DNA from: an uncultured Roseibium sp. | GTDB lineage: Bacteria; Pseudomonadota; Alphaproteobacteria; Rhizobiales; Stappiaceae | Assembly: GCF_963669205.1 (NCBI RefSeq) | Contig: NZ_OY769915.1 | Coordinates: 2,454,001 to 2,518,000 of the forward strand | Length of the DNA: 64,000 nt | Reading direction: 5' to 3' | Shown: positions 33,740-42,556 of the stretch, piece after piece | Layout: the number at the start of each line of letters is the position of its first letter | Numbering within the stretch: the stretch's first letter is position 1 | Translations under genes and position numbers: made by a program | The notes under the pieces: model-generated | What the model was told of the DNA's origin: nothing | The model's database searches: none | Seen by the model: the letters and a program-made list of their open reading frames with translations, nothing else

Positions 33740-34321
33740 ATGGCTCTGCTGCTGGCCGGTTTGGTTTTGTTCTTGGGAATTCATGCCGTACCCATGTTGC
33801 CGGCCTTGCGCGGCAGCCTGGTCGGGAAACTGGGTGAAAACGGCTACAAGGGCCTTTTCAGTCTCGTGTCTTTCGCCGGGTTGGCGCTGACGATCTACGG
33901 TTACGGAGACGCCCGCTTCGACGGGGCGCCCGTGCTCTACGATCCGCCGCTGTGGCTCCGCCACGTCACCATGTTGCTTATGGTCCCGGTTTTCATTTTC
34001 CTTGTCGCGGCTTACGTGCCTTGCAAGATCAAGAAGGTCCTCAAGCACCCCATGCTGGTCGCGGTGAAATTGTGGGCGCTGTCCCACCTCCTGGCGAACG
34101 GGGATCTGGCGTCGGTCTTACTGTTCGGAGGATTTTTCCTGTGGGCAGTGCTTGATCGCATTTCGTTAAAGCGGCGGGGACCGCTCGCGGGCCAGGAGCC
34201 TGTCGCTGGGGGGGAGCCGGGCCGATATTCCGACGTCTGGGTGATTCTCATCGGACTGGTGTTGTATGGGCTTTTTGTCTGGAAGCTGCATGCACTCCTG
34301 ATAGGTGTCCCTGTCGGATAG
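33740..34321 (+). CDS. NnrU family membrane protein
   Basis: 193 residues with about five membrane helices. VAVKLWALSHLLANGDLASVLLFGGFFLWAV is typical of NnrU/isoprenoid-carotenoid related proteins, a family associated with denitrification in some bacteria and of unclear biochemical role. The ATG at 33740 has GAGGGAGAA upstream. No denitrification genes are nearby, so a nitrogen-oxide role is not supported here. Confidence 0.85.
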   Translation: MALLLAGLVLFLGIHAVPMLPALRGSLVGKLGENGYKGLFSLVSFAGLALTIYGYGDARFDGAPVLYDPPLWLRHVTMLLMVPVFIFLVAAYVPCKIKKVLKHPMLVAVKLWALSHLLANGDLASVLLFGGFFLWAVLDRISLKRRGPLAGQEPVAGGEPGRYSDVWVILIGLVLYGLFVWKLHALLIGVPVG

Positions 34322-34514
34322 GCTTGCAGGACAAAAATCCCTCGGGATTTTGTCAATTCGGGACGGATTGCCCCACTTGCGCCATGAAGGCGGGCTTAAA
34401 GCCCAGCAGGGAATTGCCCAAGACGGATCAAATGGATAATGTGCGCCACTCGAAACAGGGTGGTGGCTCAGCACGTGAACGGGCCGCTGAGATAAATGCA
34501 GGAAATAGACACGC

Positions 34515-35195
34515 ATGTCTGATATTTTTCGTGAAGTCGATGAGGACATCCGCCAGGAGAAATACCGCCGGCTTTGGAACAAGTTCGGTATGTGGATTAT
34601 CGGCGTCGCGGTGCTGATTGTGGTCGGTACGGCCGGCTACCGTTTCTGGCTGGGATACGAAGAAACGCAGTCGCAAAACGCCGGGGACAAGTTCTTCGAT
34701 GCTGTCGCGCTTTCGGAACAGCAGCAATACCTGGAAGCTGCCGAAATCTACAGTGAGCTGGAGAACACCGTCGGCGGCTATCCGGCGCTTGCGAAATTTC
34801 GCAGAGCCACGGACCTGGCCAATTCCGGACAGTCTCGGGAAGCACTCGATGCATTCGACGCCCTTTCACGCGACAACACGCTCATGGAGGCGATGCGGAA
34901 CGTGGCCTCGCTGCGGGCAGGTTATGTTGCGGTGGACACGGAAGACTACACTGCGGTCGCTGACCGCGTCGAAGGCCTGACCGGAGATACCGGTCCGTTT
35001 CGGGCAGCCGCGCGTGAGCTCCTTGCGTTGAGTGCCTGGAAAAACGGCGACTTCGAAACCGCCAGCCGCTGGATTACCGCGCTGGAAGACGATCCTGAGA
35101 CACCGGCTGACGTGAGCCGCAGGGCGTCGCTTCTGGGCGAGGTGATCCGCGCCAATGACGGTGGTGCAACGGCCGGTGAAGGAAGCAACCAGTGA
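34515..35195 (+). CDS. TPR-like membrane protein (YfgM/TPR_21 family)
   Basis: 226 residues: N-terminal cytoplasmic stretch, one membrane helix (about 26-46, GMWIIGVAVLIVVGTAGY), then a periplasmic helical repeat domain (about 55-210). This matches the YfgM-type SecYEG-associated chaperone partner found upstream of bamB in many proteobacteria. Its TGA overlaps the ATG of bamB (ATGA at 35192-35195), so the two are translationally coupled. Confidence 0.85.
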   Translation: MSDIFREVDEDIRQEKYRRLWNKFGMWIIGVAVLIVVGTAGYRFWLGYEETQSQNAGDKFFDAVALSEQQQYLEAAEIYSELENTVGGYPALAKFRRATDLANSGQSREALDAFDALSRDNTLMEAMRNVASLRAGYVAVDTEDYTAVADRVEGLTGDTGPFRAAARELLALSAWKNGDFETASRWITALEDDPETPADVSRRASLLGEVIRANDGGATAGEGSNQ

Positions 35196-36544
35196 TCTTT
35201 GCAGCAGTCGCAGCCCGCAGAAACACACTGCTGGGACTATTCGCAGTCTCCCTGGCGCTGACCGGATGCGGTTCGGTGAGCGAGTTTGGCGATTCCATCA
35301 ATCCGTTTTCGCGCGAAAAGATCCTGCCGGGTGAGCGCCAGCCCGTTTTTGACGGTGCTGATCCCGCCGCCCGGGCACTTGGCCAGACGGCGAAGGTCGG
35401 TCCGGCCACCGGCGGGCAGACCTGGACGACCAGCGGTGGTGGGCTGACCAACGATCCGGGGAACGTCGCCGTCTCGGTGTCTGGCAGCCAGTCCTGGCGC
35501 TCCAATGTCGGAACATCCGGGCGCGGGCTGACCTCTGCTGCCCTCAGACTGTCCGCGCGTCCTGTGAGCGATGGTAGCAAGATTTACATTTACAAGCCCA
35601 ACGGCGAAGTTGTTGCGCTTTCGACCGGTGGCGGGCGCGTCTGGACCCAGAATCTGCGGCCCGAAGGCGAGCGCGATGTGGGCCCCGGTGGCGGTGTGAC
35701 CGTCGCCGACGGCGTGGTCTATGCCGCGACAAGTTATCGTCAGCTGATCGCGCTTGACGCCGGCTCCGGACGGGTCCTGTGGACGGCGGATCTGGACACG
35801 CCTGCACGCGGAGCACCGGTCGCCGGTGCCGGTCATGTGTTCGTGGTGTCGCAGTCGAATGAAGTCTATGCCCTGTCGCAGTCCGACGGGGCGGTCGCAT
35901 GGACATATGCCGGCATTGAGGAAACCGCCGGATTGCTGTCGGTTGCAAATCCCGCCGTATCCGGAAATCGCGTGATTGTTCCGTTCTCCTCGGGCGAGAT
36001 AATGGCCATCGATATCAAGTCCGGCGAAGCGGAATGGATCGACAGCGTCTCCCGTGGCTTCAGGACCCTGGCCCTGTCCGGTCTCGCCGACGTCTCTGCA
36101 AGCCCGGTTGTTGCCGACAACATGGTCTATGCGACCGGGGTCGCCGGCAGAACGGTTGCGGTTGAGGCACGAACCGGCCTGCGGCGCTGGGAGCAGGACC
36201 TCGGCAGCGTTCACACCCCAGTCGTGTCCGGCAGCGCCATGTTCATGGTGGACCTTGACGACCGGATGGTGGCGCTTGACCTGAAGAACGGCGAAACGCT
36301 TTGGGCGACTTCGCTGCCACGCCCGGAAAAGAAGAAGCGGAGACGCAACTGGGCCGGGCCGATCCTGGCGAACGGTGCTTTGGTTGCGTTTTCCAGTGAC
36401 GGCCAGATCGCGATCGTGGACGCGACGACGGGGAACATCATGACGTCACAGCGCACGAACGCCGATGTCTACGTGACACCGATCGTCGCCGGCGGCCGGA
36501 TCATTGTCCTGAGCGGCAACGACGGGGTCACCGCATTTAACTAG
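35192..36544 (+). CDS. bamB: Outer membrane assembly lipoprotein, PQQ beta-propeller
   Basis: 450 residues. The lipobox LTGC (Cys about 27) follows a signal peptide. The rest is an eight-bladed beta-propeller built from repeated PQQ motifs such as ALDAGSGRVLW, AIDIKSGEAEW and ALDLKNGETLW. BamB helps BamA insert outer-membrane proteins. The first 35 residues after the lipobox are unusually low complexity. A strong terminator follows. Confidence 0.92.
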   Translation: MIFAAVAARRNTLLGLFAVSLALTGCGSVSEFGDSINPFSREKILPGERQPVFDGADPAARALGQTAKVGPATGGQTWTTSGGGLTNDPGNVAVSVSGSQSWRSNVGTSGRGLTSAALRLSARPVSDGSKIYIYKPNGEVVALSTGGGRVWTQNLRPEGERDVGPGGGVTVADGVVYAATSYRQLIALDAGSGRVLWTADLDTPARGAPVAGAGHVFVVSQSNEVYALSQSDGAVAWTYAGIEETAGLLSVANPAVSGNRVIVPFSSGEIMAIDIKSGEAEWIDSVSRGFRTLALSGLADVSASPVVADNMVYATGVAGRTVAVEARTGLRRWEQDLGSVHTPVVSGSAMFMVDLDDRMVALDLKNGETLWATSLPRPEKKKRRRNWAGPILANGALVAFSSDGQIAIVDATTGNIMTSQRTNADVYVTPIVAGGRIIVLSGNDGVTAFN

Positions 36545-36608
36545 GTCGGCGTCGGACCTGTCGGCCTCGGGCGATGGGGTGTGACGTTCAGAAATTCAAA
36601 GAGAATGA

Positions 36609-36646
36609 GCGATTTGTCCGCGATCAGGCGGACAAATCGCGTTTTT
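36609..36646 (+). terminator. Rho-independent terminator after bamB
   Basis: Perfect 13-bp stem, GCGATTTGTCCGC against GCGGACAAATCGC, with loop GATCAG and then GTTTTTG. It ends the TPR-bamB operon and separates it from der. Confidence 0.88.
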
Positions 36647-36682
36647 GCGTGGCTTCGGGGTTGGGACCTGCATGAAGCCCGC

Positions 36683-38128
36683 ATGTCAGGAGAAACTGCT
36701 GTGGGCGCAACTGTCGCCATTGTCGGACGGCCGAATGTCGGCAAGTCCACCTTGTTTAATCGTCTGGTCGGCAAAAGGCTGGCGCTGGTCGACGACACGC
36801 CGGGCGTGACCCGTGACCGCCGTCCCGGCGACGCGCGTCTTGGAGATCTCCGCTTTACGATCATCGATACGGCCGGTCTCGAGGACGCGGACAAGAGCAG
36901 CCTTGAAGGGCGCATGCGCCGCCAGACGGAAGAGGCGATAAACACCGCTGACGCCGTCCTGTTCCTCATAGATGCGCGTGCCGGGGTGACGCCGCTGGAT
37001 TCGCATTTCGCGGATGTTGCACGGAAGACCACACGCCCGGTGATCCTTTTGGCCAACAAGGCCGAGGGACGAGCCGGGGAGAGCGGGCTTTACGAGTCCT
37101 ATTCCCTGGGCCTTGGCGAACCGATTGCGATTTCGGCCGAACACGGCGAGGGTCTCGCCGATCTCTACGATGCCCTTAAGCCGCATGTCGACCGTGTGAG
37201 CGAAGAGGAAGAGGCGCGCCGCGAGGAAGCCGTCACCAATGTCGACGTGAACGAAGACGGTGAACTGATCGATGACGAGGACCCGGTCGGCACCGTGGAG
37301 CGTCCGCTCAGGGTCGCCATCGTCGGACGGCCCAACGCGGGCAAGTCGACCCTGATCAACAAGATGGTCGGTGAGGACCGGATGCTGACCGGACCCGAAG
37401 CGGGCATCACGCGGGACAGCATTTCCGTGGACTGGACCTGGCGCGACCGGCACATCAAGCTGTTTGATACCGCCGGGATCCGCAGGAAGGCGCGCGTTCA
37501 GGAAAAGCTGGAAAAGCTCTCGGTCGCCGACGCGCTTCGTGCGATCAAGTTCGCTGAAGTCGTGGTGGTTACGCTCGATGCCACGATGTCCTTCGAAAAG
37601 CAGGACCTGCAGATTATCGACCTGGTCGCGCGCGAGGGGCGTGCGCTGGTGATTGCAATCAACAAGTGGGACCTGATCGAGGACCGGGAAGCTGCCTGGA
37701 AAAAGATCCGCGATGCGAATGAGCGATATTTCAACCAGATAAGAGGCGTTCAGATCGTCACGCTGTCCGGTATCCAGGGACAGGGTATCGAGCGTCTGGT
37801 AGAAACCGTCTTCACGGCCTACGAGGCCTGGAACGCACATGTGTCCACGGCCAAGCTGAACCGCTGGCTCGACCGGGTCACGGCCACGCATCCGCCTCCG
37901 GCTGTGTCGGGTCGGCGTATCCGGCTGCGCTACATGACCCAGCCGAAGACACGGCCTCCGCATTTCGTTGTTTTCTGTTCACGTCCCGAACAGCTGCCCG
38001 AAAGCTATACCCGCTACCTGGTCAATTCCTTGCGGGAGGCGTTCGACATCAAGGGCACGCCGGTCCGCCTTGCCTATCGCAAGGGCGACAACCCCTACGC
38101 GCCCAAGAAGAAACGAAAGATACAGTAG
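36683..38128 (+). CDS. der: Ribosome biogenesis GTPase Der (EngA)
   Basis: 481 residues with two tandem GTPase domains. G1 motifs are GRPNVGKST and GRPNAGKST, with DTAGL and DTAGI as G3 and NKAEG and NKWDL as G4; a KH-like C-terminal domain ends in a lysine-rich tail. It acts in 50S subunit assembly. The start is put at 36683 because the longer open frame (from 36581) would run through the terminator hairpin. The ribosome site is weak, so a nearby start is possible. Confidence 0.93.
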   Translation: MSGETAVGATVAIVGRPNVGKSTLFNRLVGKRLALVDDTPGVTRDRRPGDARLGDLRFTIIDTAGLEDADKSSLEGRMRRQTEEAINTADAVLFLIDARAGVTPLDSHFADVARKTTRPVILLANKAEGRAGESGLYESYSLGLGEPIAISAEHGEGLADLYDALKPHVDRVSEEEEARREEAVTNVDVNEDGELIDDEDPVGTVERPLRVAIVGRPNAGKSTLINKMVGEDRMLTGPEAGITRDSISVDWTWRDRHIKLFDTAGIRRKARVQEKLEKLSVADALRAIKFAEVVVVTLDATMSFEKQDLQIIDLVAREGRALVIAINKWDLIEDREAAWKKIRDANERYFNQIRGVQIVTLSGIQGQGIERLVETVFTAYEAWNAHVSTAKLNRWLDRVTATHPPPAVSGRRIRLRYMTQPKTRPPHFVVFCSRPEQLPESYTRYLVNSLREAFDIKGTPVRLAYRKGDNPYAPKKKRKIQ

Positions 38129-38210
38129 CCGCTGCCCCCGTCGGGCGAAGCGCTGCAACGCGTGTGTTTTCCCTGTTTTGCCTGAAAGACATAGTGAAGG
38201 AGCTTTTTTG

Positions 38211-39011
38211 ATGATTTCCGAACGACTTGCATTTGCCGAAGGCCTTGCGATCAAGGCAGGTAAACTCGGTCTGGAATATTTTCGAAAGCTGGACACGCTG
38301 ACGATTACCCAGAAGGGACATCAGGACCTGGTTTCCGAAGCGGACAGAAACGTCGAGACGCTCATCCGGAAGGAGCTTGCGGCCGCCTATCCCGAAGACG
38401 GAATTCTGGGCGAAGAACACGGCATGGAAGAGGGCGCATCCGGGTACACCTGGGTCACCGATCCGATTGACGGAACCGCGAATTTCGTCACGGGCATTCC
38501 GCAATGGTGCGTCATCATTGCGTGCGTTCACCAGGGACAGGTGATCGTCGGCGTCATCCACGATCCGGTCGCCGGAGAAACCTTCACCGCGGGAGCCGGG
38601 CAGGGCGCGTTTCTGAACGGCAAGGCCATCAGCGTGTCGAACAGCGACAGCCTGGCAGTCGGTTCGGTGGGTGTCGGCTTCAATGGCCGTACAGCCATAA
38701 CCGATGCCGTTAACGTCGTCGGCGCCCTTGTTTCCAAGGGAGGCGTGTTCTTCCGCAATGCCTCGGGCGGCCTGATGCTGGCTTATACCGCGTCCGGACG
38801 GCTGATCGGCTATGTCGAATCCCACATGAATGCCTGGGATTGCCTTGCCGGCATGCTGCTGATCAGGGAGGCCGGCGGCATGGTCATGGATCAGGACGTC
38901 AATCATTCGCTTTATCACGGTGCGCGCATAGTCGTCGGCTCGCCGGGCGTCTACGGCGATCTGAAGGAAATTGCCGACAGCTCCTTCGCACCGCTCGAGG
39001 CGGCGGAGTAG
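38211..39011 (+). CDS. Inositol monophosphatase family protein
   Basis: 266 residues. The lithium-sensitive phosphatase motifs are intact: GEEHG, WVTDPIDGTANFVTG and WDCLAGMLLIREAGG. Candidate substrates in bacteria are inositol 1-phosphate, fructose 1,6-bisphosphate, 3'-phosphoadenosine 5'-phosphate or histidinol phosphate; sequence alone does not decide. ATG at 38211 with AAGGAG upstream, about 80 nt past der. Confidence 0.9.
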   Translation: MISERLAFAEGLAIKAGKLGLEYFRKLDTLTITQKGHQDLVSEADRNVETLIRKELAAAYPEDGILGEEHGMEEGASGYTWVTDPIDGTANFVTGIPQWCVIIACVHQGQVIVGVIHDPVAGETFTAGAGQGAFLNGKAISVSNSDSLAVGSVGVGFNGRTAITDAVNVVGALVSKGGVFFRNASGGLMLAYTASGRLIGYVESHMNAWDCLAGMLLIREAGGMVMDQDVNHSLYHGARIVVGSPGVYGDLKEIADSSFAPLEAAE

Positions 39012-39029
39012 CCGGCCCGAGGGTATGAC

Positions 39030-39401
39030 CTAGACGTGCTGGTCGACCAGAACCGGATTGCCGTCCGGATCGACCAGCACGAAACTGGCCGGACCGGATG
39101 TTGTCTCGTCTGCTTCTGCCTGAAAAAGATAGCCCTTGGCCTTCAGGTCTTTCTGCAGCTCCCGGATGTCCTGAAAGTCGTCGAGTTTCCGGGCGCTCTG
39201 GTCCCAGCCGGGATTGAAGGTCAGCATGTTTTTTTCGAACATGCCCTGAAACAGGCCGATGACGGTGTCACCGTTTTTCAGGATGACCCAGCCGTCCGAC
39301 CCCGAGCCCCCCATGTCCGAAAACCCGAGCCCCTCGTAGAAGGCCTTCGATTTCTTTAAATCCTTGACCGTGAGGCTGATTGAAAACGCACCGAGCTGCA
39401 T
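39030..39401 (-). CDS. VOC superfamily (glyoxalase-like) protein
   Basis: 123 residues, one vicinal-oxygen-chelate domain of paired beta-alpha-beta-beta-beta units. It starts SISLTVKDLKKSKAFYEGLGF and ends VLVDPDGNPVLVDQHV. Such small domains bind metals for isomerase, lyase or resistance functions, or act as dimers without catalysis. No neighbour suggests a substrate. Confidence 0.85.
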   Translation of the reverse strand: MQLGAFSISLTVKDLKKSKAFYEGLGFSDMGGSGSDGWVILKNGDTVIGLFQGMFEKNMLTFNPGWDQSARKLDDFQDIRELQKDLKAKGYLFQAEADETTSGPASFVLVDPDGNPVLVDQHV

Positions 39402-39523
39402 GTGACGGCCTCCTGTACCGTTGATTGAACCAACGGCATGGTTTCAAAGGCCGGGAAAGGTTGCAAGTTCTGCGGTGCTGTCTTGCTCGGGCGCAGGCAG
39501 CACAGGCGAGGAAAGCGTGCTGC

Positions 39524-40249
39524 TCAGCTGGACCACTCGCCGCTGACGCGGTCGAAGACGGCGCCGGTGCGGTAGACACCTGGGGTGACGAGTTCCACGA
39601 GTTCTGCGGCTACTTCGGCCGGTGTCGGCAGGTTTTCCGGAGTTTCGCCCGGCATCGCCTTGGCGCGCAGGCCTGTGCGCGTTGGACCGGGATCAGCCAG
39701 ATTGATCTTCATGTTGGTCTGCAGGCTTTCGTTCGCCCAGGTCTTTGCCATTGCCTCGACCGCAGACTTGCTGATCGACTGAAGCCCCCAGAAGGCGGTC
39801 CGGGTCTGCGACTGCACTGCGGTCAGAAAGAGGGCGCGTCCGGCGTCCGATTGGCGCAGGAGCGGATCGAGTGATCTGATCAGGCGCCAGTTGGCCGTCA
39901 CGTTGACCGCCATCACCTTTTCGAAATCCTTCGGGCTGATGTGCCCGAGCGGGGACAGGACACCAAGCATGCCCGCGTTGCCGATGAGAATGTCGAGCTT
40001 CTTCCAGCGCTCGAAGATGGCCAGACCCAACCGGTCGAGTGCGTCGAAATCGGTGAGGTCCACCGGCACCAGGGTCGTCTGCCCGCCGGCCGCCTTGATC
40101 TCGTCATCGAGGTCTTCCAGGCCACCGACGGTGCGGGCGAGGGCGATGACATGCGCACCGCGCGCTGCGAGCAGCTTTGCAAGCTGATAACCAATGCCGC
40201 GGGACGCGCCGGTCACCAGCGCGATCCGGCCTTCAAGATCATTCGTCAT
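39524..40249 (-). CDS. SDR family protein lacking the catalytic Tyr
   Basis: 241 residues with an intact NADP-binding TGASRGIG and GNAG. Where the YxxxK catalytic motif belongs, the sequence reads FWGLQSISKSAVEA: Lys is kept but Gln stands in the Tyr position. The gene follows purF at 11 nt and is in the conserved purF-SDR neighbourhood of Rhizobiales. It may be a binding protein rather than an active dehydrogenase. Its cellular role is unknown. Confidence 0.85.
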   Translation of the reverse strand: MTNDLEGRIALVTGASRGIGYQLAKLLAARGAHVIALARTVGGLEDLDDEIKAAGGQTTLVPVDLTDFDALDRLGLAIFERWKKLDILIGNAGMLGVLSPLGHISPKDFEKVMAVNVTANWRLIRSLDPLLRQSDAGRALFLTAVQSQTRTAFWGLQSISKSAVEAMAKTWANESLQTNMKINLADPGPTRTGLRAKAMPGETPENLPTPAEVAAELVELVTPGVYRTGAVFDRVSGEWSS

Positions 40250-40260
40250 GTTCTGGTCTC

Positions 40261-41726
40261 TTAGCCGACTTCCACGAGACGCGGCGCGCTGACAAAGTCA
40301 TTGTCTTCCGACAGGTCGGTCAGGGGCGTCGGGTAGTCGCCGGTAAAACAGTGGTCCGTGAATTGCGGGTTCGCGTCATCGCGTCCGTCATAACCCATCG
40401 ACTTGTAAATGCCGTCAACGGACAGGAATGCCAGGCTGTCGGCTCCGATATAGGCCTGCATTTCCTCCAGGCTGTATTTCGCAGCAAGCAGTTTTTCGCG
40501 AACCGGCGTGTCGATGCCGTAATAATCCGAGTAACGGATCGGCGGGCTGGCAAGCCGGAAATGGACTTCCTTTGCGCCGGCTTCACGGATCATCTGGACG
40601 ATCTTCACCGATGTCGTACCGCGCACGAGGCTGTCGTCGACAAGGACAACGCGCTTGCCCTCGATCTGCGCCCGGTTTGCGGAGTGCTTCATCTTGACGC
40701 CAAGCGCCCGGATCTGCTGTGTCGGTTCGATAAAGGTCCGGCCGACATAGTGATTGCGGATGATCCCGAGTTCGAAGGGAACACCGCTTTCCTGGCTGAA
40801 ACCGATTGCAGCCGGGACGCCGCTGTCCGGGACGGGAACGATCACGTCTGCCTCGACGCTGGTCTCGCGCGCAAGCTGTTTGCCCATCTCGCGGCGCACG
40901 TCATAGACACTGCGTCCGCCGACGATCGAATCCGGCCGCGAGAAGTAGATGTATTCGAAGATGCAGGGCCGCGCCGTCTGCTTGCCGAACGGAAAGTAGG
41001 ACTGGATGCCGGTCGAGGTGCAGACGATCACTTCGCCGTTTTCCACTTCCCGGATGAACTTGGCGCCGATGATGTCGAGAGCACAGGTCTCCGAGGCCAG
41101 GATGGGGGCGCCATTCAGGTCCCCGAGCACAAGCGGGCGGATGCCAAGAGGGTCACGTGCTCCGATCAGCTTCTTGGACGTCAGCGCCACAAGCGAATAG
41201 GCACCCTCCATCTGCATGATCGCTTCCATGAACCGCTCGACGATTTTCGCCTTGCGGGAGCGGGCAACCAGCTGAAGGACCACTTCGGAATCCGACGTCG
41301 ACTGGCAGATGGCACCGTCGCGGATGAGTTGCTGTCTCAGGGTGAGGGCGTTGGTGAAGTTGCCGTTGTGACAGACCGCGATGCCGCACCGTCAAGCTCG
41401 GCGAAAAGCGGCTGCACGTTCCGAAGGATCGTTTCGCCCGTTGTTGAGTAGCGCACGTGCCCGATCGCGGCACGACCGGTCAGCCGGCCGATCGTTTCGG
41501 CGTCTGAAAAGTGATCGCCGACCAGTCCCAAGTGACGTTCTGCCCGGAACTGCTCATTGTCGAAGGTAACGATGCCCGCCGCTTCCTGGCCGCGGTGCTG
41601 GAGCGCATGCAGCCCGAGAGCCGTCAGGGCGCTGGCATCCTCATGTCCCAGAATTCCGAAGACGCCACACTCTTCGCGAAGTGTGTCACCGTCCAAAAGA
41701 TCATGCACTTCGGTTCCGCCAGCCAT
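40261..41726 (-). pseudogene. purF: Amidophosphoribosyltransferase purF with an apparent frameshift
   Basis: First committed step of purine synthesis: transfers glutamine amide N to PRPP. The N-terminal part (41726 to about 41388) has the nucleophile Cys in EECGVFGI and HRGQEAAGI. After AELDGA the frame breaks, and the rest continues in another frame as ICQSTSDSEVVLQ through the PRPP motif VVLVDDSLVRGTTS to 40261. Restoring one base in GGTGCGGCATC (near 41387) joins both parts. ATG at 41726 follows AAGGAG. The downstream frame shows no other lesion, so a recent mutation or a sequencing error is likely. Confidence 0.85.
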
Positions 41727-41871
41727 GGCGAACACTCCTTATGTTGACCGGTCATGAAACCGGCCCGGGAAGTTGATTGCTCCGCTATAAGCACGAAAGC
41801 AGCATTGTCGTCCGGCACGCGGCAAGGCGGAGGCAGGACAGTTTACAGTTCGATGTGCGCCCGTTCGGGCG

Positions 41872-42483
41872 TCAGTTGTTGTCGCTCGTCAGTTGCTCCA
41901 GCCCCTGACGTTCCGCGTCGCTGTATTCCGGCTCTTCCGACGGTGCGCTGGCACCGCTGCCGGTCAGGTCCGCATCGCGGATCCTGTCAAGGATCGCCTT
42001 TTCCGGATCTTCCGGCAGCACCGCAACGAGGCGCTCGCCGATTGAAAGCAGAATGGGCCGGGACTTGGCGTCAAGAACCCACTCAGGCTGCTGCTCCGGT
42101 TGAACGAACCAGTTGAAGAACATCATCGCCACCACGACCAGGAGCAGGCCGCGCACGGCCCCGAACACGAAACCCAGGGTCCGGTCGAGAGCACCGATCC
42201 GGCTGTCCAGGACGAAGTCGGAGATCCGCATCGTGATGTAGCTGACGATCACCAGCGTCACCAGGAATACGGCGGCTGCCGAAGCTCCGGCGGCTACCAG
42301 ATCGTGAGATATGTATTGTTTTGCATATGGCAAGACCCGCTCGTAGAGCAGAAATGCCGCAGCTGCCGCTGCAACCCAGGAGACGATTGACAGAACTTCC
42401 CGGACAAAACCGCGGATCATTGCAAGAACCGCCGAAATGAACATGATGGCCAAGAGCAGTCCGTCCAGAATGGTTATCGGCAT
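41872..42483 (-). CDS. cvpA: CvpA family membrane protein
   Basis: 203 residues with four membrane helices in the first 130. RGFVREVLSIVSWVAAAAAAFL and DRTLGFVFGAVRGLLLV (split as RTLGFVFGAVRG) are characteristic. The C-terminus is acidic. CvpA is required for colicin V secretion in E. coli, is linked to envelope homeostasis and is commonly encoded beside purF, as here. Confidence 0.9.
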   Translation of the reverse strand: MPITILDGLLLAIMFISAVLAMIRGFVREVLSIVSWVAAAAAAFLLYERVLPYAKQYISHDLVAAGASAAAVFLVTLVIVSYITMRISDFVLDSRIGALDRTLGFVFGAVRGLLLVVVAMMFFNWFVQPEQQPEWVLDAKSRPILLSIGERLVAVLPEDPEKAILDRIRDADLTGSGASAPSEEPEYSDAERQGLEQLTSDNN

Positions 42484-42556
42484 GTTCCTGAAAAGTCCCT
42501 TTGTCTGGCGCTCAAATGCGCTTCAATCAAAATCCCGATCCGCCCGGCATCTTGCG

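Noticed and set aside
36581..36682. Upstream extension of der
   Set aside because: It would translate through the bamB terminator hairpin; the ATG at 36683 fits the GTPase family start better.
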